The translations under genes were made by a program, and so were the position numbers. Source: an uncultured Oscillospiraceae bacterium (GTDB lineage Bacteria > Bacillota > Clostridia > Oscillospirales > Ruminococcaceae). From it: a stretch of DNA of 5,711 nt. Location: contig CAJTSZ010000121.1 in NCBI GenBank assembly GCA_910578755.1, positions 1 to 5,711 of the forward strand. Direction: 5' to 3'. The notes beneath the pieces are model-generated. The model was given only the letters and a program-made list of their open reading frames with translations, was not told the origin of the DNA and did no database searches. Shown here piece after piece: positions 1 through 3,667 of this stretch (position 1 is its first letter; the number at the start of each line of letters is the position of its first letter).

Positions 1-31
1 AAGGAACGCTTTTTTACGTGAGGCCAATGCC

Positions 32-228
32 GCCCAAAGGAGGGGGCGGCATTCCCACTGTGCTACCCCTAACCGATAGAGCCCGGAAATTCAGTAATGC
101 CGAGCGCAGGCGAGGCTACAAGTTTGGCAAATCCAAACTTGCCATATCCCTAGCAAAACTACCGCAATGTTTGCCGTAGGCAAACTTGCAGCCGTTCACT
201 GAACGGCTTACTGCCCCCTCCTTTGGGC
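32..228. repeat. Segment bounded by an exact 16-bp inverted repeat
   Basis: The 16-mer GCCCAAAGGAGGGGGC at 32-47 recurs as its exact reverse complement at 213-228, enclosing about 165 bp that contain three further hairpins (119-141, 169-185, 191-207). Each end also sits in its own small stem-loop (26-53 and 211-230). This is the shape of a small non-autonomous element with terminal inverted repeats. I see no flanking target-site duplication and no transposase, so a mobile origin is only an inference; it could equally be the closing stem of a larger RNA fold. Confidence 0.4.
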
Positions 229-232
229 AGAC

Positions 233-322
233 CAACCGTTGTGCAGTACAGCGAACTTATAATGTGGCCATACAGCTTGTCTGCGGCCGTATTATATTTG
301 TACGCTGTACAAACACCGGTTG
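233..322. repeat. Long imperfect inverted repeat
   Basis: The two halves pair over most of their length. CAACCG (233-238) matches CGGTTG (317-322), GTACAGCG (246-253) matches CGCTGTAC (303-310), and an AT-rich stretch ending in GGCC (about 257-269) matches GGCCGTATTATA (285-296). A few mismatches and small bulges interrupt the pairing, and the centre is around 270-284. It directly abuts the segment bounded by the 16-bp inverted repeat. Function unknown; it may be part of the same repeat mosaic. Confidence 0.4.
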
Positions 323-394
323 CCGCCGCTTATTGAGTGGCACTGTCAAATAAGCAGGGGCTTGGGGGCGGCAAGCCACCAACGACTTTCTTTC

Positions 395-427
395 CCCCAT
401 TTCTTTCTTCGTTAGAAAGAAATGGGG
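395..427. repeat. Perfect 14-bp-arm hairpin
   Basis: CCCCATTTCTTTCT (395-408) is followed by the 5-nt loop TCGTT and its exact reverse complement (414-427). Neither strand has a T-tract immediately after the stem, so this is not a standard intrinsic terminator. A second, smaller hairpin (463-482, arms GGAAGTG/CACTTCC) lies inside an outer 7-bp pairing AGGCTTG/CAAGCCT (457-463 with 492-498). Together they look like parts of a dispersed palindromic repeat family, which cannot be verified from one copy. Confidence 0.45.
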
Positions 428-559
428 CCTGGGTGCAGGGGTGGAGCGCCCTGCATAGGCTTGGAAGTGCCTGAACACTTCCCCAACAGCACAAGCCTTG
501 GAGATAGCTAATGCCTCCAAAAAGAAAACCCTTACAGCGGTGTACTGCTGCAAGGCTGG

Positions 560-588
560 TTGCTTTTCAATAAAAAGTAAAGTATAAT
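560..588 (+). promoter_or_regulatory. Probable sigma-A promoter for the PepV-like dipeptidase gene
   Basis: A TTGCTT -35 box (560-565) and a consensus TATAAT -10 box (583-588) are separated by 17 bp. Transcription would begin near 595, giving a leader of about 75 nt before the ATG at 671. The -35 matches consensus at four of six positions. No other good promoter lies closer to the gene. Confidence 0.6.
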
Positions 589-592
589 CAAA

Positions 593-619
593 GGGGCAGG
601 GGGAACGCCCCAAAGCCCC
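593..619 (+). promoter_or_regulatory. GC-rich stem-loop at the predicted 5' end of the dipeptidase mRNA
   Basis: GGGGC (593-597) pairs with GCCCC (615-619) and an inner G-run (599-603) pairs with the C-run at 608-611, giving a two-tier stem with a small AACG-type loop. It falls on the predicted transcription start and would cap the transcript. A 5'-terminal stem-loop could protect the mRNA from decay (inference). The sequence after the stem is TAAAAATAATT, not a T-tract, so plus-strand termination is unlikely. Confidence 0.4.
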
Positions 620-670
620 TAAAAATAATTGTGTTAAAAAATTTTAATAGAACGAAAGGGGAAATGACAC

Positions 671-2077
671 ATGGTTTCAAAAGAATTGGAACAAAAAATT
701 GATTTGTTTGTAGAACAAAACAAGGAAGCGCTGCTTGCAGATATTGCAAAGCTAATAGAAATCCCAAGCGTCAGCGTGGATACCGAGGGAGAAGGCGCCC
801 CCTTCGGCATGGGCTGCCGCAAAGCCTTGGACGCCGCCTTGGAAATTTGCCAAAGAATGGGCTTTTCCACAAAGAACCATAACTACTATGCAGGTACTGC
901 CTCCATTGGCCAAGGGGAAAAGGAAATTACCGTTATGGGCCATTTAGATGTGGTTCCAGAAGGCAGCGGCTGGAGTGTTGACCCATATAAAATGACAGTA
1001 AAGGACGGCTACATCTACGGCCGCGGTGTTGCCGATGATAAAGGCCCTATTATGCTGGGCGTTTATGCAATTAAGTGCCTACAGGAATTAGGCGTTCCGC
1101 TGAATTACACCTTCCGCGCTGTTTTTGGCTGCAGTGAGGAACGGGGCATGGGGGATGTGCCGGTTATTCAGCAGCAGGAAAAAATGCCTGCCTTCATGTT
1201 TACACCCGATGCAGAATTCCCGCTGATCAACGGTGAAAAGGGTATTATGGGCGCCCAGGTTTCCTTCCCTGTAGACGGCAAAACCATTGTGGATTTCTAC
1301 GGCGGCCTTGTTTCCAATATGGTTGCAGATAGAACTACCGCAGTGCTGAAGGGCGTTACAAAGGAACAGCTGGGCCAGCTGGACCCCAAAGTATTTGATG
1401 TGGAGGAAACCGCCCAGGGCCTGCAAGTTACAGCCAAAGGCAAGGGCAGCCACGCCTCCATGCCGGAAGGGTCTGTGAACGCCATTGCCCTGCTTAGCAA
1501 TATGCTGGCGCAGTCCGGCCTGCTTTCCCCAATGGAACAAAAGGCCTGCCAGGATATGGCTGCTACTTTGGCAGATTACAACGGAAAAGGCCTTGGTATT
1601 GATTGTGAGGATGAGGTTTCTGGAAAAATTACCCACATCAGCGGCGTTGCCAAAATGGAAAATAATGAAATTATCCTGAACTACAACATCCGTTACCCTG
1701 TTACTGCAAAGGGTGAGGAACTGACCCAGCGCCTTGTAAACCACACCAAGGCTATGGGCTGCACCGGCGTTGTTTTAAACGACAGCAAGCCAAGCTACCG
1801 CAGCGCGGATACCGCTGAGGTTCAGGCCCTGCTGAGCGCCTACAACCAGGCTACAGGTGAAAACGGCCAGCCAATGGTTATTGGGGGCGGTACTTATGCC
1901 CGCCACTTCCCCAATGCAGTTGCCTTTGGCCCCAACTTCCTGGATATGCCTAACCCGGCTGGGGAAGGCAAGGGCGGCGTACATATGGCCGATGAGTGTA
2001 CAGAAATTGACCGTATGCTGAAAGCCGTTAAAATTTACACTATGGCCCTTTTGAACCTAAACGAACTTTCCTTGTAA
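671..2077 (+). CDS. pepV: PepV-like M20 family dinuclear zinc dipeptidase
   Basis: A cytoplasmic metallopeptidase predicted to cleave dipeptides, and possibly short beta-Ala or other Xaa-containing peptides, freeing amino acids after peptide uptake. The 468 residues match the usual PepV length of about 470. Visible motifs in order: GHLDVVP with H91 and D93; GRGVADDKGP (residues 117-126) holding the bridging Asp; GCSEERGMGD with E156 (general base) and E157 (zinc ligand); TPDAEFP with D180; GSHASMPEG with H261 in the lid-domain region; GGGTYARHFPNAVAFG near 405-420; and GVHMADE with H438 as the last zinc ligand. These correspond to the metal ligands and catalytic Glu known from the Lactobacillus PepV structure, so the enzyme looks intact. 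The ATG at 671 follows AAAGGGG (655-661) with 9 nt spacing. There is no signal peptide. The gene is monocistronic, with its own promoter and a terminator right after the stop. Exact substrate range cannot be read from sequence; the M20 dipeptidase call itself is secure. Confidence 0.93.
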   Translation: MVSKELEQKIDLFVEQNKEALLADIAKLIEIPSVSVDTEGEGAPFGMGCRKALDAALEICQRMGFSTKNHNYYAGTASIGQGEKEITVMGHLDVVPEGSGWSVDPYKMTVKDGYIYGRGVADDKGPIMLGVYAIKCLQELGVPLNYTFRAVFGCSEERGMGDVPVIQQQEKMPAFMFTPDAEFPLINGEKGIMGAQVSFPVDGKTIVDFYGGLVSNMVADRTTAVLKGVTKEQLGQLDPKVFDVEETAQGLQVTAKGKGSHASMPEGSVNAIALLSNMLAQSGLLSPMEQKACQDMAATLADYNGKGLGIDCEDEVSGKITHISGVAKMENNEIILNYNIRYPVTAKGEELTQRLVNHTKAMGCTGVVLNDSKPSYRSADTAEVQALLSAYNQATGENGQPMVIGGGTYARHFPNAVAFGPNFLDMPNPAGEGKGGVHMADECTEIDRMLKAVKIYTMALLNLNELSL

Positions 2078-2086
2078 AAAATATGC

Positions 2087-2129
2087 CCTCCATAAAGCAG
2101 GCTAATCTGCTTTATGGAGGTTTCCTTTT
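2087..2129 (+). terminator. Intrinsic terminator after the dipeptidase gene
   Basis: A perfect 14-bp stem (CCTCCATAAAGCAG at 2087-2100 with its complement at 2107-2120) closes a 6-nt loop and is followed by TTTCCTTTT. It begins 9 nt after the TAA stop. The stem and T-rich tail are the classic Rho-independent arrangement and separate this gene from the next unit. Confidence 0.92.
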
Positions 2130-2235
2130 GTCCCTTTTCTTGCTGCGCCGCAGTGCGCCCAAAATAACCAGGGGAATTGGGTTAAAGAACAAAAACATCT
2201 ATATATAGTAGCGATTCAGCAATAATTTCAATATC

Positions 2236-2264
2236 TTGATTTTCAGCCTCATCTGCGCTATAAT
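2236..2264 (+). promoter_or_regulatory. Sigma-A promoter for the macrodomain-tag unit
   Basis: TTGATT (2236-2241) and a consensus TATAAT (2259-2264) are spaced by 17 bp, predicting a start near 2271 and a short leader of about 28 nt. The -35 box coincides with an in-frame TTG that would otherwise extend the macrodomain frame by 21 codons; the promoter therefore supports the downstream ATG at 2299 as the true start. Confidence 0.75.
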
Positions 2265-2285
2265 AAAACACAGCATGGATCAAAC

Positions 2286-2292
2286 AAGGAGG
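2286..2292 (+). promoter_or_regulatory. Ribosome binding site fixing the macrodomain start
   Basis: AAGGAGG is a full match to the anti-Shine-Dalgarno sequence and lies 6 nt before the ATG at 2299. The upstream in-frame candidates (TTG at 2236, ATG at 2275) have no comparable site, and the 2236 codon lies inside the promoter. Confidence 0.85.
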
Positions 2293-2298
2293 AAAACA

Positions 2299-2817
2299 AT
2301 GGAACGCTTTCAAATTACGGTGGGGGACATTGCGCAGCAGAATACCCAAGCTGTTGTCAACGCTACAGATACCACCCTTTTAGGCGGGGGGGAGGTAAGC
2401 GCCGCCATACGGAAGGCGGCCGGCCCTCAGCTGGCCCAGGCCTGTGAAAAAATTGGGGGCTGCGCCACAGGCAAGGCAGTGGTGACGCCGGGCTTTTCCA
2501 TGAGCGCCCAGTATATCATCCATACGCCGGGCCCCCTTTGGCAGGGCGGCGGCAATGGGGAAAAGCAGCTTTTGGCCAGCTGTTACCACAGCTGCCTTAC
2601 CCTTGCCGGGGAAAAAGGTATTTTATCCATTGCTTTTCCTTCTATCAGCACCGGGGCGTATCACTTTCCTGTAAACCAAGCGGCGGAAATTGCGGTAAAA
2701 ACCATTGGCAGCTTCCTTTCCACCAACACTTCCTTAAAACAGGTTCTGCTGGTCTGCCGTGACCAGCGCACCCGCTTTATTTATGAGGTAAGCCTACAGC
2801 AGTACCAAGCAAAGTAA
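2299..2817 (+). CDS. Macrodomain protein, YmdB/MacroD-like, with substituted catalytic residues
   Basis: A stand-alone 172-residue macrodomain, the fold that binds ADP-ribose. Members of the YmdB/MacroD class hydrolyse O-acetyl-ADP-ribose or remove ADP-ribose from acidic side chains. Visible landmarks: GDI (residues 9-11), VVNAT then the glycine-rich loop LLGGGEV (27-33), a TPGF-type strand, IIHTPGPLW, the CYHSCLTLA helix, and SIAFPSISTGAYHFP, which forms the phosphate-binding second loop. Oddity: the YmdB positions N25 and D35, treated as catalytic, align with D24 and S34 here, and the third residue after GG is E32 instead of Gly. ADP-ribose binding is likely; hydrolysis by the usual mechanism is doubtful. 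The start is set by the strong Shine-Dalgarno at 2286-2292. The tag gene follows after 44 nt with no terminator between, so the two are probably co-transcribed. No signal peptide, hence cytoplasmic. The family call is firm, the activity is not. Confidence 0.9.
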   Translation: MERFQITVGDIAQQNTQAVVNATDTTLLGGGEVSAAIRKAAGPQLAQACEKIGGCATGKAVVTPGFSMSAQYIIHTPGPLWQGGGNGEKQLLASCYHSCLTLAGEKGILSIAFPSISTGAYHFPVNQAAEIAVKTIGSFLSTNTSLKQVLLVCRDQRTRFIYEVSLQQYQAK

Positions 2818-2861
2818 AAGCAGCGGCAATTTATGTGAAATAATGGAAGGAACAGAGCAGT

Positions 2862-3455
2862 ATGAGCAAAGAAGAAAAAACACTGGCCTGGGAGGATGGC
2901 AAGCCCCGCTGCTATTGGGCAAACCCCAAAAACGAGGCTTATGTCCGCTACCACGACGAAGAATGGGGCCGGCCGGTTTACGACGACCGCCTCCTTTTTG
3001 AAATGCTTATTTTGGAGTGTTTTCAGGCCGGGCTTTCCTGGGAATGTGTACTGAATAAAAGGGAGGGGTTCCGCCAGGCCTTTGATAATTTTCGGCCGGA
3101 AATTGTTTGCGCCTATGGTGAAGAAAAGCAGCAGGCTTTGGCCAATAACCCGGCAATTATCCGCAACCGCCTGAAAATACGGGCAGCTGTGACAAATGCG
3201 GCGGTTTTTTGCGCTATCCAAAAGGAATACGGCAGTTTTTCCTCCTACCTTTGGGGCTGGGCCCGGGGAAAGGCGATTTACGAAAGGGGAAAAAGCTCCT
3301 CCCCCTTGTCGGATAAAATTTCCGCAGATTTAAAAGGGCGGGGGATGAAATTTGTGGGAACCACTGTGGTTTATGCCTATCTTCAGGCAACAGGCGTTGT
3401 TTGTTCCCATGAGGAAGGATGTTTTTTGGCACAGGAATTGTCGATTTTACAGTAA
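2862..3455 (+). CDS. tag: DNA-3-methyladenine glycosylase I
   Basis: A base-excision-repair enzyme that removes 3-methyladenine from alkylated DNA, leaving an abasic site. The 197 residues compare with about 187 for E. coli Tag, with a short charged N-terminal extension. Signature elements are all visible: C17 and H31 in the YHDEEWG segment, and H183 and C187 near the end, together forming the zinc snap; LECFQAGLSW with E52 in the base-recognition pocket; the helix-hairpin region around IIRNRLKI; and the very characteristic GMKFVGTTVVYAYLQATG near the C-terminus. The protein therefore looks complete and active. The ATG is preceded by GGAAGGAA (2845-2852). It lies 44 nt behind the macrodomain gene and probably shares its promoter. 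No intrinsic terminator is apparent after the stop, and the next promoter starts 15 nt downstream, so some read-through into the surface-protein leader is possible. Confidence 0.95.
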   Translation: MSKEEKTLAWEDGKPRCYWANPKNEAYVRYHDEEWGRPVYDDRLLFEMLILECFQAGLSWECVLNKREGFRQAFDNFRPEIVCAYGEEKQQALANNPAIIRNRLKIRAAVTNAAVFCAIQKEYGSFSSYLWGWARGKAIYERGKSSSPLSDKISADLKGRGMKFVGTTVVYAYLQATGVVCSHEEGCFLAQELSILQ

Positions 3456-3470
3456 AAAATGAAAATAGTA

Positions 3471-3499
3471 TTGACAATTTGTGGTGTAAAGAATATACT
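3471..3499 (+). promoter_or_regulatory. Strong sigma-A promoter of the surface-protein gene
   Basis: TTGACA (3471-3476) is a perfect -35 box; TATACT (3494-3499) is a five-of-six -10 box; the spacer is exactly 17 bp. Transcription should start near 3506, which leaves a leader of about 160 nt before the ATG at 3668. It is the best promoter in the window and suggests high expression. Confidence 0.85.
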
Positions 3500-3510
3500 G
3501 TAAATGCAAC

Positions 3511-3532
3511 CGGTAAAAAGAATAATTTACCG
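3511..3532 (+). promoter_or_regulatory. Stem-loop near the 5' end of the surface-protein leader
   Basis: CGGTAAA (3511-3517) pairs with TTTACCG (3526-3532) across an 8-nt A/T loop, starting about 5 nt after the predicted transcription start. It is not followed by a T-tract. A stem-loop this close to the 5' end could stabilise the transcript, as leaders of abundant surface-layer mRNAs are known to do; that role is inferred here. Confidence 0.5.
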
Positions 3533-3543
3533 ATGTAAAAAAG

Positions 3544-3628
3544 ATAGGCATATATGCCTATTCTAATTTCTTGCAGAAATTAGAATAGGCATATATGCCT
3601 ATTCTAATTTCTTGCAGAAATTAGAATA
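3544..3628 (+). repeat. Tandem 41-bp palindromic repeat in the surface-protein leader
   Basis: A 41-bp unit occurs twice without a mismatch (3544-3584 and 3585-3625), followed by the first three bases of a third copy. Each unit holds the perfect 18-bp palindrome ATAGGCATATATGCCTAT (3544-3561 and 3585-3602) and an 11-bp-arm hairpin around TGC. Because of the tandem arrangement, larger structures form: a hairpin with 28-bp perfect arms and a 3-nt loop (3544-3571 with 3575-3602), a perfect 38-bp palindrome (3575-3612), and a 13-bp hairpin (3600-3612 with 3616-3628). These are partly mutually exclusive. The repeat lies between the promoter and the ribosome binding site. It could be an RNA stabiliser, an RNA switch or a pair of operators; no T-tract follows. 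Confidence 0.9.
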
Positions 3629-3641
3629 ATACCCCTTAACC

Positions 3642-3657
3642 GGGGAGGAAAAAGGAG
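3642..3657 (+). promoter_or_regulatory. Ribosome binding site(s) of the surface-protein gene
   Basis: Two purine-rich sites lie close together: GGGGAGG (3642-3648) and AAAGGAG (3651-3657). The second is 10 nt from the ATG at 3668 and favours it over the in-frame ATGs at 3674 and 3680. The upstream CCCC (3632-3635) can pair with GGGG (3642-3645), and CCTT (3634-3637) with AAGG in the second site, so local pairing might modulate access. Confidence 0.7.
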
Positions 3658-3667
3658 ACTGATTACA

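Larger units (their letters stand above)
1..559. other. Inverted-repeat-rich intergenic region without a convincing gene
   Basis: I see no gene here. The only sizeable open frame is on the minus strand (257-613); its translation resembles no family I know, is rich in Pro, Arg and aromatic residues, and runs through several perfect hairpins, so I treat it as chance. What the stretch does hold is structure. Perfect or near-perfect stem-loops lie at 26-53 (10-bp arms), 119-141 (9-bp arms), 169-185 (7-bp arms), 191-207 (8-bp arms around 1 nt), 211-230 (6-bp arms), 359-377 (6-bp arms), 395-427 (14-bp arms) and 463-482 (7-bp arms), plus a long imperfect one at 233-322. None is followed by a clear T-tract, so they do not read as terminators. 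The pattern fits a mosaic of small non-coding repeat elements, or an unrecognised structured RNA; the sequence alone does not decide. Confidence 0.6.

Noticed and set aside
1..15. AAGGAACGC followed by six T, possibly the right arm and tail of a terminator of a gene to the left
   Set aside because: The left arm would be outside the window, so no stem can be shown.
257..613. 118-codon open frame on the minus strand
   Set aside because: No recognisable domain, odd Pro/Arg-rich composition, no convincing ribosome binding site, and it crosses several perfect hairpins. It also covers the plus-strand promoter of the dipeptidase gene. Probably a chance frame in repeat DNA.
664..702. Short ATG-initiated frame overlapping the dipeptidase start in another frame
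   Set aside because: The Shine-Dalgarno lies only 2 nt from this ATG, too close for use, and the 12-codon frame has no sign of function.
1088..1744. 218-codon minus-strand frame inside the dipeptidase gene
   Set aside because: Lies wholly opposite a well-supported conserved gene and shows no family resemblance; a shadow frame.
2386..2392. Run of seven G in the macrodomain gene as a phase-variable tract or frameshift
   Set aside because: The frame is intact across it and encodes the expected glycine loop; seven G in a Gly-rich motif is unremarkable.
3443..3458. Small TTTTAC/GTAAAA inverted repeat across the tag stop as a terminator
   Set aside because: The loop would be a single base, the stem is AT-only and no T-tract follows.
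3544..3625. CRISPR-like reading of the two 41-bp repeats
   Set aside because: The units are directly adjacent with no spacers, only two copies exist, and no cas genes are nearby.
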